This document shows, one piece after another, positions 1-7,326 of a stretch of 11,235 nt of DNA. The number at the start of each line of letters is the position of its first letter. Position 1 is the first letter of the stretch. The notes below the pieces were generated by a model. That model was not told the origin of the DNA. It did no database searches and was given only the letters and a program-made list of their open reading frames with translations. This DNA comes from Nitrospinota bacterium (GTDB lineage Bacteria > UBA8248): contig DNYS01000280.1 in assembly GCA_003506735.1 (NCBI GenBank), positions 1,493 to 12,727 of the forward strand, in the 5' to 3' direction. Position numbers and translations under genes: made by a program.

Positions 1-229
1 GGCCAAGACGAGAGCCATGATCGGGGTTCTCGGCAACCTCGAAGTCACCGGGAAAACGCTCTTGGTCAGCGATGCCGACCACCCCCATTTCCTCATGGCG
101 GTGAAAAACGTTCCGAAGGCGAAGCCTCTTCGGGCCGAAGGGATCAACGTGTACGACATCATGGCGCACGAGCACCTTTTGTGCACCAAGGGCGCCCTCG
201 AGGCCATTGTCCAAAGATTGGCGGGTTAA
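1..229 (+). CDS. rplD: 50S ribosomal protein L4, C-terminal part (5' cut by window edge)
   Basis: The open frame enters from the left edge with its first whole codon at base 2 and ends at TAA 227-229, giving the last 75 residues of a protein that is usually about 200 long. The visible part matches the end of the L4 globular domain: a segment near KTRAMIGVL, then VKNVPKAKPL and the NVYDIMAHEHLLCTK signature. L4 binds 23S rRNA early in 50S assembly and lines the exit tunnel. In E. coli it also represses its own S10 operon through the mRNA leader, but that leader lies outside this window, so such regulation cannot be judged here. The ATG at 17 is internal, not the start. rplW follows after only 2 bases. 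Confidence 0.96.
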   Translation, partial: AKTRAMIGVLGNLEVTGKTLLVSDADHPHFLMAVKNVPKAKPLRAEGINVYDIMAHEHLLCTKGALEAIVQRLAG

Positions 230-231
230 AG

Positions 232-519
232 ATGGATCCGACATCTGTCATTCGAAGGCCCTGCGTGACGGAAAAAAGCGTCATGAGCAGCGAAGAGGCC
301 AACAAGGTCGTTTTCGATGTGAATAACAACGCGAACAAGGCGCAAATCAAGGAAGCGGTCCAGGAACTCTTCGGCGTGACCGTCATCAAGGTCAACACCA
401 TGCGGATGCCGGGTAAGCGGGTCCGGATGGGGCGGCACATGGGCGTGCGGCCGCCATGGAAAAAAGCCGTGGTCACCCTCAAAGAGGGCGATCAAATCGA
501 GTTCTTCGAGTCGGCGTAA
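232..519 (+). CDS. rplW: 50S ribosomal protein L23
   Basis: This 95-residue protein has the normal L23 length. It carries VTEKS near residues 12-16, the [16 protein letters not shown] helix, VNTMRMPGK and the closing [19 protein letters not shown]23 sits at the exit of the ribosomal tunnel, where trigger factor and SRP dock; Glu14 aligns with the E. coli docking residue Glu18 (family knowledge). The ATG lies 2 bases after the rplD stop, and I see no convincing Shine-Dalgarno in front of it, so its translation is probably coupled to rplD. The in-frame ATG at 181 would put 17 foreign residues ahead of the domain and lies inside rplD, so I rejected it. Confidence 0.96.
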   Translation: MDPTSVIRRPCVTEKSVMSSEEANKVVFDVNNNANKAQIKEAVQELFGVTVIKVNTMRMPGKRVRMGRHMGVRPPWKKAVVTLKEGDQIEFFESA

Positions 520-536
520 GGAATCCGGAGAAACAG

Positions 537-1367
537 ATGCCACTCAAGAAATTTAAGCCGACATCGCCAGGCCGGCGTTTCATGTCAATCGTATCGCGTG
601 AAGAGATCACACGCGAGAAGCCCGAGAAATCCCTCACCCGGGGCCTGAGTAAATCGGGGGGGCGCAACAACCACGGACGGACGACATCGTTCTGGCGCGG
701 CGGGGGCCACAAGCGGCGCTACCGCACGATCGATTTCAAGCGCGATAAGACAGGGGTGCCAGGCGTGGTCCGCTCGATCGAGTACGACCCGAACCGCTCG
801 GCCCGCGTAGCCCTTATCGTCTACCGCGACGGAGAAAAGCGCTACATCATCGCACCCAACGGATTGCAGGTGGGTGAGGAGCTCGTATCGGGGCCCGAAG
901 CCGACATTAAGCCGGGGAACGCGCTCCCGATTTCGAACATTCCCGACGGAACGATTTGTCACAACATCGAGATGAAGCCGGGGAAAGGGGCGCAGATTGC
1001 CCGCAGCGCGGGGACCAGCGCCCAGCTCATGGCCAAGGAGGGCAATTACGCGACATTCCGCCTCTCCTCGGGCGAGATGCGGATGATTCTCTTGATGTGC
1101 TATGCCACCATCGGTGAGGTGGGAAATACCGATCATTCGAACGTCAGTTTTGGGAAGGCGGGGCGCAGCCGTTGGCTCGGCCGCAGGCCCCATGTCCGGG
1201 GCGTCGCCATGAACCCGGTGGACCACCCGCTGGGCGGCGGTGAGGGAAAAAGCTCGGGCGGCCGCCACCCCGCCACCCCGTGGGGAAAGCCGACCAAGGG
1301 CTATAAGACGCGTAAAAAGAACAAGCCATCGTCGAAATTTATCGTGCGCCGGAAAAAGAAAAAGTAA
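537..1367 (+). CDS. rplB: 50S ribosomal protein L2
   Basis: The protein has 276 residues and aligns without gaps to E. coli L2 over about the first 240. Landmarks are the KPTSPGRR start, SGGRNNHGR (40-48), GGGHKRRYR (55-63), YDPNRSA (83-89), [12 protein letters not shown] (142-153), SSGEMR (177-182) and [12 protein letters not shown] (220-231), followed by a lysine-rich tail. L2 is a primary 23S rRNA binder needed for subunit joining and the peptidyl-transferase region. The His corresponding to E. coli His229, implicated in activity, is kept (residue 230 here), but the second His of DHPH is Leu (residue 232). Two other variant spots are Phe-Trp at 52-53, where E. coli has Arg-His, and a hydrophobic run at 181-191. 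The ATG has GGAG at 527-530, six bases upstream. An in-frame ATG at 456 lies inside rplW and was rejected. Confidence 0.98.
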   Translation: MPLKKFKPTSPGRRFMSIVSREEITREKPEKSLTRGLSKSGGRNNHGRTTSFWRGGGHKRRYRTIDFKRDKTGVPGVVRSIEYDPNRSARVALIVYRDGEKRYIIAPNGLQVGEELVSGPEADIKPGNALPISNIPDGTICHNIEMKPGKGAQIARSAGTSAQLMAKEGNYATFRLSSGEMRMILLMCYATIGEVGNTDHSNVSFGKAGRSRWLGRRPHVRGVAMNPVDHPLGGGEGKSSGGRHPATPWGKPTKGYKTRKKNKPSSKFIVRRKKKK

Positions 1368-1394
1368 CCGGTTTGAGAGAACTGGAGGAAAAAG

Positions 1395-1679
1395 ATGCCC
1401 CGCTCTTTGCATAAAGGCCCATTTGTTGACGATCACCTTCGAAAGAAGGTCGAGGCCCAATCGGGTAGCGGCGACAAGCGGATGATTCGGACTTGGTCCC
1501 GGCGCTCAACGATTATTCCTGAGTTTATCGGGTTCACGTTCGCGGTGCACAACGGGAAGAAGTTCATCCCCGTTTACGTTTCCGAGAACATGGTGGGTTT
1601 CAAGTTGGGGGATTTTTCCCCGACCCGGACCTACCGGGGGCATTCCGGAATTACCAAGCGTCAGATCTCGCTCAAGTAA
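1395..1679 (+). CDS. rpsS: 30S ribosomal protein S19
   Basis: The 94-residue product has the usual S19 size. It opens with [14 protein letters not shown], continues through [19 protein letters not shown] and [11 protein letters not shown], and ends with [12 protein letters not shown], the S19 signature region. S19 lies in the head of the 30S subunit, contacts S13 and 16S rRNA, and takes part in the intersubunit bridge near the A site. The ATG is preceded by GGAGG at 1384-1388 with six bases of spacing, one of the clearest ribosome-binding sites in the window. The 27-base gap after rplB contains only this site. The basic C-terminal tail (KRQISLK) is normal for the family. Confidence 0.98.
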   Translation: MPRSLHKGPFVDDHLRKKVEAQSGSGDKRMIRTWSRRSTIIPEFIGFTFAVHNGKKFIPVYVSENMVGFKLGDFSPTRTYRGHSGITKRQISLK

Positions 1680-1701
1680 TCCGGATTTATCGAGGCGAAG
1701 A

Positions 1702-2037
1702 ATGTCCAAAGCGGTGCTCAAGCATTACAAAGCGAAGCCGAGAAAGACGCGCCAGCTGGCAGATATGGTCCGCGGAAAACGCGTCTCGGAGGCGTTGACG
1801 CTTCTCCATCTATCGGCGCGTTCCGCCTCGCGGGACATTGAAAAGCTCATCCGCTCCGCGCTCGCGAATGCAAGCGAAAAGGGTGAAAACGACGACCCCG
1901 ATGCCTTGATCGTCCACCGCATCACCGTGGATCAGGGACCCACGGTCAAGCGGTTCCGGCCCCGGGCGCGGGGAAGGACAGGAAAAATTTTAAAGCGAAC
2001 TTGCCACGTTCAAGTGATTCTCGACGAACCGAAGTAA
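1702..2037 (+). CDS. rplV: 50S ribosomal protein L22
   Basis: The 111-residue protein matches L22 over its whole length. An N-terminal helix region contains [14 protein letters not shown], a middle helix contains [12 protein letters not shown], and the C-terminal beta-hairpin runs through [21 protein letters not shown] and ends in [11 protein letters not shown]22 binds 23S rRNA domains, and its long hairpin reaches into the exit tunnel opposite L4, where changes affect macrolide sensitivity (family knowledge). The hairpin is complete and shows no deletion. The ATG has GAGG at 1692-1695, six bases upstream. The stop TAA at 2035-2037 runs into the ribosome-binding site of rpsC. Confidence 0.97.
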   Translation: MSKAVLKHYKAKPRKTRQLADMVRGKRVSEALTLLHLSARSASRDIEKLIRSALANASEKGENDDPDALIVHRITVDQGPTVKRFRPRARGRTGKILKRTCHVQVILDEPK

Positions 2038-2047
2038 AGGAGCGTAC

Positions 2048-2719
2048 ATGGGCCAGAAAGTTCATCCGATCGGATTTCGGGTTGGAATCACCAGAGGGTG
2101 GCAGTCCACTTGGTTCGCCAACCACGACTATGCGGATTTGCTGCACGCTGATTTGAAAATCCGCGAATTTGTCAAAAAACGCCTGACGCACGCGGGCGTG
2201 AGCAACATTGAAATCGAGCGGGCAAGCAACCGCGCACGGATCAACATCTGGACCGCCCGGCCCGGGATCATCATCGGCAAGCGCGGTGCGGAAGTGGACA
2301 AGCTCAAGGCCGAGCTTCAGGAGCTGACGGGCAATCCGGTGTACGTCAACATCAAGGAAATCCGCAGAGCCGAGGTGGACGCCCAGCTTGTGGCCGAAAA
2401 CATCGCCATGCAGCTTGAGCGCCGCATCGCCTTCCGTCGTGCGATGAAAAAATCCGTGACATCGGCCATGCGCTTCGGGGCCAAGGGCGTGAAAATTCAA
2501 TGCGCCGGCAGGCTCAGCGGGGCTGAGATCGCGCGCACGGAGTGGTACCGGGAGGGGCGCGTTCCGCTGGGAACCCTACGGGCCGACATTGATTATGGCG
2601 TTGCTGAGTCGATGACGACTTACGGCGTGGTTGGTGTGAAGGTGTGGATTTTCCGTGGAGAGATGATTCGCTCCACGCGCCGGCGACCGGTCTCGGATGT
2701 GCCGCCGTCCGGGGGATAG
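2048..2719 (+). CDS. rpsC: 30S ribosomal protein S3
   Basis: This 223-residue protein starts [13 protein letters not shown], the standard S3 N terminus. The KH type 2 RNA-binding domain carries its GXXG loop as GKRG at residues 77-80. The C-terminal domain follows, with [31 protein letters not shown] at about 154-184. S3 forms part of the mRNA entry channel. The basic residues around 125-135 ([11 protein letters not shown]) include the positions that E. coli uses for mRNA helicase activity. The ATG is preceded by AAAGGAG (2036-2042), which overlaps the rplV stop codon. The tail after residue 210 is short and ends in Pro-Pro-Ser-Gly-Gly, within the normal variation of S3 ends. Confidence 0.98.
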   Translation: MGQKVHPIGFRVGITRGWQSTWFANHDYADLLHADLKIREFVKKRLTHAGVSNIEIERASNRARINIWTARPGIIIGKRGAEVDKLKAELQELTGNPVYVNIKEIRRAEVDAQLVAENIAMQLERRIAFRRAMKKSVTSAMRFGAKGVKIQCAGRLSGAEIARTEWYREGRVPLGTLRADIDYGVAESMTTYGVVGVKVWIFRGEMIRSTRRRPVSDVPPSGG

Positions 2720-2734
2720 GGAGCAGCCAGAGCG

Positions 2735-3157
2735 ATGTTGCAGCCCAAGCGCACGAAGTACCGGAAACAACAAAAGGGCCGCACGCGCGGCAAGGCGCGC
2801 GGCGGAGATACGCTGGCTTTCGGCAGCTATGGCCTCCAGACGCTCGAAACGGTGCGCCTCACCGCCCGCCAGATCGAGGCGGCGCGGATTGCCATGACGC
2901 GTTATGTGAAAAGATCCGGGCGCATCTGGATTCGCATTTTCCCGGATAAACCGGTTTGTAAAAAGCCGGCCGAGGTCAGAATGGGAAAAGGAAAGGGAGC
3001 GCCCGAGTTTTGGGTGGCGCCTTGCAGGGCCGGGCGGATTTTGTACGAACTCGACGGCGTTCCGGCGGATGTGGCCAAGGAGGCCCTCCGGCTGGCAGGC
3101 CGTAAGCTTCCCTGTAAGACCCGGTTTGTCTCGGTATCGCAAAGGATTTCGTCATGA
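2735..3157 (+). CDS. rplP: 50S ribosomal protein L16
   Basis: The 140-residue protein begins [16 protein letters not shown], typical for L16. It continues with [30 protein letters not shown] (42-61), WIRIFPDKP and the signature [15 protein letters not shown] (81-95). L16 is a late-assembling 50S protein that helps position tRNAs near the A site. Arg82 aligns with E. coli Arg81, which is hydroxylated there; nothing here shows whether that happens in this organism. The nearest Shine-Dalgarno-like sequence (AGGGAG, 2718-2723) is eleven bases from the ATG, a rather long distance. The stop TGA overlaps the rpmC start as ATGA at 3154-3157, which suggests translational coupling. Confidence 0.97.
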   Translation: MLQPKRTKYRKQQKGRTRGKARGGDTLAFGSYGLQTLETVRLTARQIEAARIAMTRYVKRSGRIWIRIFPDKPVCKKPAEVRMGKGKGAPEFWVAPCRAGRILYELDGVPADVAKEALRLAGRKLPCKTRFVSVSQRISS

Positions 3158-3372
3158 AAATGATTGAAGTCAGAGAAATGAGCGCCGTCGAGTTGGACGA
3201 GAAGGGGCAAGAGCTCCGAACCGAGATTTTCAATCTCAAGTTCCGCAAGGCGACGGGCCAGTTGGACAATACGGCGCGAATTCGCACGGTCCGCCGGGAT
3301 CTGGCGAGAATCAATCATTCGAAAAACGAGAGGCTGGCGCAGGAAACGGTCGCCTCCGCGGAGGGAAACTAG
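3154..3372 (+). CDS. rpmC: 50S ribosomal protein L29
   Basis: The 72-residue product is slightly longer than the common 60-70 and is built almost entirely of the two-helix L29 fold. The first helix has [35 protein letters not shown], and the second holds the [19 protein letters not shown] motif. L29 lies beside L23 at the tunnel exit and is non-essential in some species. The chosen ATG overlaps the rplP stop and has AAAGGA at 3141-3146 with seven bases of spacing. A second ATG two codons later (3160) gives a nearly identical protein and cannot be excluded. rpsQ starts three bases after the stop. Confidence 0.95.
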   Translation: MKMIEVREMSAVELDEKGQELRTEIFNLKFRKATGQLDNTARIRTVRRDLARINHSKNERLAQETVASAEGN

Positions 3373-3375
3373 GCC

Positions 3376-3639
3376 ATGGCCGACGAGGAACGCGGCCGCC
3401 GCAAGGTGCGGAGCGGGATTGTGGTAAGCGACAAGATGGACAAGACCGCTACGGTCGAGGTTGTCCGGACATTCCAGCATCCGAGATTTAAGAGGGTCGT
3501 CCGCAGGCGGAAGAAATACCTGGTCCACGATGCGGAGAACACCCTCAAGGCCGGAGACCGGGTGCGAATCATCGAAACGCGCCCGCTCAGCCGGAAGAAA
3601 CGCTGGCGGCTGCTGGACGTGATCCAGCGCGCGCAATAG
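3376..3639 (+). CDS. rpsQ: 30S ribosomal protein S17
   Basis: The 87-residue protein matches the S17 OB-fold family: GIVVSDKMDKTATVEVVR (14-31), the FQHPRFKRVVRRRKKYLVHDA segment, then GDRVRIIETRPLSRKKRWRL, the S17 signature. S17 is a primary 16S rRNA binder that helps organise the lower body of the 30S subunit. It has a slightly extended charged start (ADEERGRRK). A GAGGGA sequence at 3361-3366, nine bases before the ATG, is the likely ribosome-binding site and lies inside the end of rpmC. By analogy with E. coli this is the last gene of the S10 operon, but no terminator follows before rplN. Confidence 0.97.
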   Translation: MADEERGRRKVRSGIVVSDKMDKTATVEVVRTFQHPRFKRVVRRRKKYLVHDAENTLKAGDRVRIIETRPLSRKKRWRLLDVIQRAQ

Positions 3640-3650
3640 GGCGCGGGGAA

Positions 3651-3656
3651 GAGAGG
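3651..3656 (+). promoter_or_regulatory. Ribosome-binding site deciding the GTG start of rplN
   Basis: GAGAGG stands seven bases before GTG 3664 but sixteen before the alternative ATG at 3673. The spacing therefore favours the GTG start, as does the family N terminus. Confidence 0.75.
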
Positions 3657-3663
3657 CTGTACC

Positions 3664-4032
3664 GTGATTCAAATGCAGACGAATTGCATCGTGGCCGACA
3701 ATTCGGGAGCCAAGCGCGCCCAGTGCATCAAGGTGCTCGGTGGCTCGCGAAAGCGCTACGCCCGCGTCGGTGATATTATCGTCGTTGCGGTGAAGGAGGC
3801 GGTGCCCAACAGCCAGGTGAAAAAGGGCGAGGTTCGCCGCGCGGTGGTGGTCCGGACGGCAAAGGAAACGGGCCGCGAGGACGGTACCTATATCCGTTTC
3901 GATGACAATGCAATCGTGATTATCAACGATGCCCGTGAGCCTGTGGGAACGCGCATTTTCGGTCCCGTTGCCCGGGAATTGCGAAGGAAGCGCTTCATGC
4001 GCATCGTCTCCCTGGCTGCGGAAGTTCTTTGA
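3664..4032 (+). CDS. rplN: 50S ribosomal protein L14 (GTG start)
   Basis: This 122-residue protein is collinear with L14: [27 protein letters not shown] at the start, [17 protein letters not shown], then [25 protein letters not shown] and the closing [14 protein letters not shown]14 forms intersubunit bridges and contacts L19 and 16S rRNA; the silencing factor RsfS binds it when nutrients are scarce (family knowledge). I chose GTG at 3664 because MIQ-QT is the family start and GAGAGG lies seven bases upstream. The ATG at 3673 would remove three conserved residues. This is the first gene of the spc-type block. The 24-base gap before it holds no promoter or terminator that I can recognise. Confidence 0.97.
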   Translation: MIQMQTNCIVADNSGAKRAQCIKVLGGSRKRYARVGDIIVVAVKEAVPNSQVKKGEVRRAVVVRTAKETGREDGTYIRFDDNAIVIINDAREPVGTRIFGPVARELRRKRFMRIVSLAAEVL

Positions 4033-4042
4033 GGCTGCTCGA

Positions 4043-4378
4043 ATGGCGAAGAGAAGTAAGACCCACGTGAAAAAAGGGGACACCGTTGAGGTGATCGCCG
4101 GCCGCGAGAAGGGAAAGCGCGGAAAGATTCTTCACGTTTTAAAAGGCGAGAACCGCGTTATCGTCGAGAAGATCAACATGATGAAGCGCCACACGAAGGC
4201 GTCACAGAATAACCAGCAGGGCGGCATCATAGAGCGCGAGGGAAAGATTCATATCAGCAACGTCATGCCGGTGGATCCGATTTCCGGAAAACCTTCCCGG
4301 GTGAGCCGTAAGCTCCTCGAGGACGGCACCCGGGTCCGGGTGATTCAGCGCAGCGGCGAACTGCTCGATTCGGTTTAG
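4043..4378 (+). CDS. rplX: 50S ribosomal protein L24
   Basis: The 111-residue protein contains the KOW motif near residues 9-36 ([20 protein letters not shown]), then [30 protein letters not shown] (60-75) and [10 protein letters not shown]. This is the normal order for bacterial L24, and the length is slightly above the usual 100-105. L24 is one of the two assembly initiators of the 50S subunit and sits near the tunnel exit. The ATG at 4043 follows the rplN stop by ten bases, with GAGG at 4031-4034 eight bases upstream. An in-frame ATG at 3929 falls inside rplN and would add 38 unrelated residues. In E. coli the rplX-rplE junction binds S8 as a translational repressor; I could not recognise such a structure here. 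Confidence 0.96.
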   Translation: MAKRSKTHVKKGDTVEVIAGREKGKRGKILHVLKGENRVIVEKINMMKRHTKASQNNQQGGIIEREGKIHISNVMPVDPISGKPSRVSRKLLEDGTRVRVIQRSGELLDSV

Positions 4379-4390
4379 GGACGGAAAAAG

Positions 4391-4942
4391 ATGGCGTATG
4401 TACCCGAGATGCTTAAGAAATACCGCGAACAGGTGATTCCCGAGCTGCAAAAGGAATTCGGCTACAAGAACCTGATGCAGGTCCCCCGCCTCCGGAAGGT
4501 TACCCTGAACATGGGTTTGGGCGAGGCCGTGGCGAGCGCATCGGCGTTGGAGCAGGGCGTCGCGCAGTTGACCGTGATTGCGGGGCAAAAGCCCGTCGTC
4601 ACGAAAGCCAAGAAGTCGATTGCCAATTTCAAGCTTCGCGAGGGCATGTCTATCGGGGCGATGGTCACCCTTCGGCATACAGCGATGTGGGATTTTTTCA
4701 GCCGATTGGTGAACGTGGCCCTGCCCCGCGTTCGGGATTTCCGGGGTCTAAGCCCCAAGGCGTTTGACGGCAGGGGAAATTACAGCATCGGAATTCGGGA
4801 TCACGTGATCTTTCCCGAAATCGATGTCGATACCATCGACCACTCGCGGGGGCTTGGCGTCGTCGTCAACACGACGGCCTCAAGCGACGAGGAAGGAAGG
4901 TCGTTGCTCCGTCTTTTGGGCGTTCCTTTCAGAGAATCCTAG
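4391..4942 (+). CDS. rplE: 50S ribosomal protein L5
   Basis: The 183-residue protein matches L5 throughout: [20 protein letters not shown] at the start, [10 protein letters not shown] (37-46), [21 protein letters not shown] (65-85), [11 protein letters not shown] (110-120) and [17 protein letters not shown] (129-145). L5 binds 5S rRNA, helps place it in the central protuberance, and contacts the P-site tRNA. The ATG is 12 bases after the rplX stop. The only Shine-Dalgarno-like bases ahead of it are weak (AGGGA at 4377-4381 or CGGA at 4382-4385), so coupling with rplX may help its translation. No in-frame alternative fits the family start better. Confidence 0.97.
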   Translation: MAYVPEMLKKYREQVIPELQKEFGYKNLMQVPRLRKVTLNMGLGEAVASASALEQGVAQLTVIAGQKPVVTKAKKSIANFKLREGMSIGAMVTLRHTAMWDFFSRLVNVALPRVRDFRGLSPKAFDGRGNYSIGIRDHVIFPEIDVDTIDHSRGLGVVVNTTASSDEEGRSLLRLLGVPFRES

Positions 4943-4953
4943 CAGGAGAGAAC

Positions 4954-5139
4954 GTGGCCAAGAAGTGCTTGATCGCCAAACAGAAAAAGACCCCGAAATT
5001 CGCGGTCCGGGGATACAACAGGTGCCAACGCTGCGGGCGCCCCAGAGGTTTCTTGCGCCGCTTCCGGCTCTGCCGGATTTGTTTCCGTGAATTGGCCTTG
5101 CGGGGCGAACTTCCCGGAGTGACGAAGTCCAGTTGGTAG
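4954..5139 (+). CDS. rpsN: 30S ribosomal protein S14, short zinc-binding type (type Z)
   Basis: The 61-residue product is the short, zinc-ribbon form of S14 rather than the roughly 100-residue cysteine-free form of E. coli. It starts [19 protein letters not shown] and places four zinc ligands at Cys24, Cys27, Cys40 and Cys43 (CX2C-X12-CX2C), followed by [23 protein letters not shown], the standard end. S14 sits in the 30S head next to S3 and S10. The start is GTG, with AGGAG at 4944-4948 five bases upstream. Its place between rplE and rpsH is the usual one. Many bacteria carry a second, zinc-free copy controlled by Zur; none is present in this window. Confidence 0.97.
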   Translation: MAKKCLIAKQKKTPKFAVRGYNRCQRCGRPRGFLRRFRLCRICFRELALRGELPGVTKSSW

Positions 5140-5155
5140 ATGGAGAAGCGATAGA

Positions 5156-5551
5156 ATGAGTATGACCGACCCCATCGCCGATATGCTCACCCGGATCCGC
5201 AACGGAATCCAGGCAGGACGCAGCTCGGTGGAAATCCCCGGAAGCGGGATGAAGAAACAGATCGCTGGCGTTCTCCACTCACAGGGGTACATCAAGAGCT
5301 ACGAAATGCGGCCCGGAAAAATGGGGCGCGACAATATTGTTGTTGAATTCCACGAAAACGTCCGTGAAATAATGATCGGGCTCAAGCGCATCAGCAAGCC
5401 GGGCCGCCGCGTGTATGTGAATAAAGAAGATATGCCCAAGGTCATGAACGGCATGGGCATCGCGATCATTTCCACTTCCAGGGGCCTGATGACGGACGAA
5501 GAGGCGCGCAAGGCGGGAGTGGGCGGCGAGTACGTTTGCGAGATATGGTAA
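5156..5551 (+). CDS. rpsH: 30S ribosomal protein S8
   Basis: The 131-residue protein has the S8 start MSMTDPIADMLTRIRNG and the conserved C-terminal signature GIAIISTSRGLMTDEEAR (residues 101-118), closing with GGEYVCEIW. S8 binds the central domain of 16S rRNA and is needed to assemble the 30S platform. In E. coli it also represses spc operon translation. The chosen ATG has GGAGA at 5142-5146, nine bases upstream. A second ATG at 5162 would lose two residues, and the family commonly begins Met-Ser-Met, so I kept the first. It lies 16 bases after rpsN and 10 bases before rplF. Confidence 0.97.
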   Translation: MSMTDPIADMLTRIRNGIQAGRSSVEIPGSGMKKQIAGVLHSQGYIKSYEMRPGKMGRDNIVVEFHENVREIMIGLKRISKPGRRVYVNKEDMPKVMNGMGIAIISTSRGLMTDEEARKAGVGGEYVCEIW

Positions 5552-5561
5552 GGATGACTCG

Positions 5562-6107
5562 ATGTCGCGTATAGGAAAGACGCCCATACCCATCCCGAAA
5601 GGTGTGGACGTCAAAATCGACGGCGTTACGATCACGGTGAAAGGCCCCAAGGGGACCCTCAGCCGCGACCTTCACGACCGGCCGGTTGTGAAGATTGCCG
5701 ATGGCCAGATTCTCGTCACACGGCTCACCGATTCGAGGCAGGACAAGTCTCTTCACGGCCTGACGCGCACGCTCATCGCCAATATGGTGGAAGGTGTGAC
5801 GAAGGGGTACGAGAAAGAACTCGAAATCATCGGGCTGGGGTACCGCGTCGAGGCGGCCGGAGGGGGTATTGTCCTGAACGTCGGCTACTCCCACCCGGTG
5901 CGGATCAATCCGGTCGATGGAATCGAATTCGAGATTCAAAGCGATCGGCAGCGAAATGCCATCAAGGTCAAGGGAATCAACAAGGAAGTGGTCGGGTTGG
6001 TGGCCGCGGAAATTCGCCGGGTGAAGCCGCCTGAGCCATACAAGGGCAAGGGGATTCGGTATGTGGGCGAATATGTGCGGCGCAAGGTGGGCAAATCGGG
6101 CGTATAG
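5562..6107 (+). CDS. rplF: 50S ribosomal protein L6
   Basis: The protein has 181 residues in two repeated alpha/beta domains (about 1-82 and 83-181). It starts MSRIGKTPIPIPKGV and contains KGPKGTLSR (28-35), LIANMVEGVTKGYEKELEIIGLGYR (71-95) and the C-terminal signature PEPYKGKGIRYVGE (157-170). L6 lies near the sarcin-ricin loop and the factor-binding site of the 50S subunit. The C-terminal end (RRKVGKSGV) is ordinary. The ATG is preceded by TAAGGA (5549-5554), which overlaps the rpsH stop codon, with seven bases of spacing. Confidence 0.97.
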   Translation: MSRIGKTPIPIPKGVDVKIDGVTITVKGPKGTLSRDLHDRPVVKIADGQILVTRLTDSRQDKSLHGLTRTLIANMVEGVTKGYEKELEIIGLGYRVEAAGGGIVLNVGYSHPVRINPVDGIEFEIQSDRQRNAIKVKGINKEVVGLVAAEIRRVKPPEPYKGKGIRYVGEYVRRKVGKSGV

Positions 6108-6111
6108 CCCT

Positions 6112-6116
6112 GAGGG
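6112..6116 (+). promoter_or_regulatory. Ribosome-binding site deciding the rplR start
   Basis: GAGGG lies eight bases before GTG 6125 and only two before TTG 6119. This spacing is the main reason to start L18 at the GTG. Confidence 0.7.
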
Positions 6117-6124
6117 CATTGAGC

Positions 6125-6499
6125 GTGTCTAAAAAAAGTAAACGCGAGGCCTGGATCGGCAGGAAATTCCGGGTCCGGAAAAAGATGAAGGGCAGCCCGG
6201 ATAAGCCCCGCTTGACCGTTTACCGGAGCGGAAATCACATCTATGCCCAGATTGTAGACGACACCCGAGGGGTGACGCTTGTGGCGGCCTCTTCTAGGGG
6301 CCAGGGATTCCAGTCCGCCTCCACCGAAAATGCGAAGGGCAGCAACAAGGAGGGTGCGGTCATCGTGGGGAAACTTCTCGGTGACCGGGCCAAGGAAAAA
6401 GGCGTCGAGCGGGTTGTATTTGACCGGAACGGTTTTCTCTACCATGGCCGCGTGAAAGCGCTTGCGGAGGCGGTCCGGGAAATGGGAGTGAAGTTCTAA
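6125..6499 (+). CDS. rplR: 50S ribosomal protein L18 (probable GTG start)
   Basis: From GTG 6125 the protein has 124 residues and fits L18: a basic start with [23 protein letters not shown] (14-36), [10 protein letters not shown] (37-46), GVTLVAASS (49-57), and an end with [22 protein letters not shown] and [11 protein letters not shown]18 works with L5 to bind 5S rRNA into the central protuberance. Two starts are possible. TTG at 6119 would add two residues, but the only Shine-Dalgarno sequence (GAGGG, 6112-6116) is just two bases from it. From GTG 6125 the spacing is a normal eight bases, so I prefer GTG. The stop TAA shares one base with the rpsE ATG, which suggests coupling. Confidence 0.95.
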   Translation: MSKKSKREAWIGRKFRVRKKMKGSPDKPRLTVYRSGNHIYAQIVDDTRGVTLVAASSRGQGFQSASTENAKGSNKEGAVIVGKLLGDRAKEKGVERVVFDRNGFLYHGRVKALAEAVREMGVKF

Positions 6500-7098
6500 T
6501 GGCGGATCAGGGACCTGGAAAACGAAACCGGGGCAGAAACAGCCGGGATAAAGGTGACAACGGAGACGATTTTGATTTTGTGGACCGGGTGATTTACATC
6601 AACCGGGTTGCGAAGGTGGTCAAGGGTGGAAGGCGGTTCAGCTTCAGCGCCCTGTTGGCCGTTGGAGACCGCAAGGGGAACGTCGGCATCGGATTGGGCA
6701 AGGCGAACGAAGTGCCCGAGGCCATTCGGAAGGGCGTCGAAAAAGCGCGCAAGGCAATGGTCCATGTGTCGCTGGACGGTGGGACGATCCCCCACCAGGT
6801 GCTTGGCCACTACGGCGCGGGACGGGTGTTTCTCAAACCGGCATCCCGCGGAACCGGAGTCATTGCGGGCGGTCCGGTCAGAGCGGTTCTGGATGTGGCG
6901 GGTGTCCGCGACATTTTGACCAAATGCATCGGAACGAGGAATCCGCACAACGCCGCCAAGGCCACGCTCCAGGGGCTGCGATCTCTCAGGACCATGGAGC
7001 AAGTCATGAAGGCCCGTGGCCGTCCCATGCCCTCTCGGGAAGAGGCGCCGGAGTCTTCACCCGAAGAGGCTCAAGAGACGGCGCAGGCCGAAGCCTAG
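6499..7098 (+). CDS. rpsE: 30S ribosomal protein S5, with an acidic C-terminal tail
   Basis: The 199-residue protein contains the S5 double-stranded RNA-binding-like N domain (about 24-90). It carries the loop [20 protein letters not shown], where spectinomycin resistance maps in other bacteria, and [13 protein letters not shown] (67-79). The C-terminal domain has [24 protein letters not shown] (113-136) and [15 protein letters not shown]5 helps form the mRNA entry channel and affects decoding accuracy. It is longer than E. coli S5 (about 167 residues). The extra length lies in a charged N-terminal lead of about 25 residues and an acidic, Glu/Ala-rich tail from about 181 to 199. The ATG overlaps the rplR stop by one base; the only upstream match (GGGA, 6484-6487) is weak and distant. 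Confidence 0.97.
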   Translation: MADQGPGKRNRGRNSRDKGDNGDDFDFVDRVIYINRVAKVVKGGRRFSFSALLAVGDRKGNVGIGLGKANEVPEAIRKGVEKARKAMVHVSLDGGTIPHQVLGHYGAGRVFLKPASRGTGVIAGGPVRAVLDVAGVRDILTKCIGTRNPHNAAKATLQGLRSLRTMEQVMKARGRPMPSREEAPESSPEEAQETAQAEA

Positions 7099-7119
7099 CG
7101 GATTGGGAGAGACAAAATC

Positions 7120-7302
7120 GTGGCGGATAAGGTCAAAGTCACTCTGCGAAAGAGCCCGATTGGGTACAACAAGAAAGTACGCGAGATTTTGAAAGGCCTC
7201 GGCCTGAGAAAGTTGAATCAAAGCACCATTCGCAAGGATTGCGCGCCGATTCGCGGGATGATTTTTAAGGTAAAACACCTCGTCGAGGTCGAAGAGGCCT
7301 AG
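7120..7302 (+). CDS. rpmD: 50S ribosomal protein L30 (GTG start)
   Basis: The 60-residue product has the L30 pattern: VKVTLRKSPIGYNKKVREIL, LGLRKLNQST, and the conserved end IRGMIFKVKHLVEVEE. L30 is a small 50S protein that binds 23S rRNA and is missing from some bacterial groups, so its presence carries mild taxonomic information. The start is GTG at 7120, with GGGAGA at 7105-7110 nine bases upstream; no ATG lies near the expected start. It follows rpsE by 21 bases and precedes rplO by 39 bases, the largest gap in the window. Confidence 0.96.
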   Translation: MADKVKVTLRKSPIGYNKKVREILKGLGLRKLNQSTIRKDCAPIRGMIFKVKHLVEVEEA

Positions 7303-7320
7303 CCCGAAGCGGGTTTGGGC
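7302..7320 (+). other. Small hairpin in the rpmD-rplO gap
   Basis: Bases 7302-7308 (GCCCGAA) can pair with 7314-7320 (TTTGGGC) around a five-base loop, using one G-T (G-U) pair. It lies just after the rpmD stop in the largest intergenic gap. No run of T follows, so it does not look like an intrinsic terminator. It might affect mRNA stability or access to the rplO ribosome-binding site, but a stem of this size can arise by chance in GC-rich DNA. Confidence 0.35.
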
Positions 7321-7326
7321 GCTGCC

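Noticed and set aside
585..1460. A 291-codon minus-strand frame opposite rplB
   Set aside because: It is an antisense shadow of L2, with a His/Arg/Ala-rich composition and no recognisable domain.
2902..4083. A 393-codon open frame on the minus strand across rplP, rpmC, rpsQ, rplN and rplX
   Set aside because: It lies fully opposite five well-conserved r-protein genes, resembles no family I know, and has no convincing ribosome-binding site. Long antisense frames are expected opposite codon-biased GC-rich genes.
4365..4400. An S8 repressor-binding structure at the rplX-rplE junction, as in E. coli
   Set aside because: I looked for a stem resembling the 16S rRNA S8 site and could not identify one by eye. 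RNA folding would be needed, so I make no claim.
4824..5090. An 88-codon plus-strand frame across the rplE-rpsN junction
   Set aside because: It overlaps two certain genes in another frame, and its product is low-complexity Arg/Pro/Ser.
5466..6119. A 217-codon minus-strand frame opposite the end of rpsH and rplF
   Set aside because: It is an antisense shadow without family resemblance or its own intergenic space.
6119..6121. TTG as start of rplR
   Set aside because: It is only two bases from the sole Shine-Dalgarno sequence; GTG 6125 has normal spacing and gives a complete L18.
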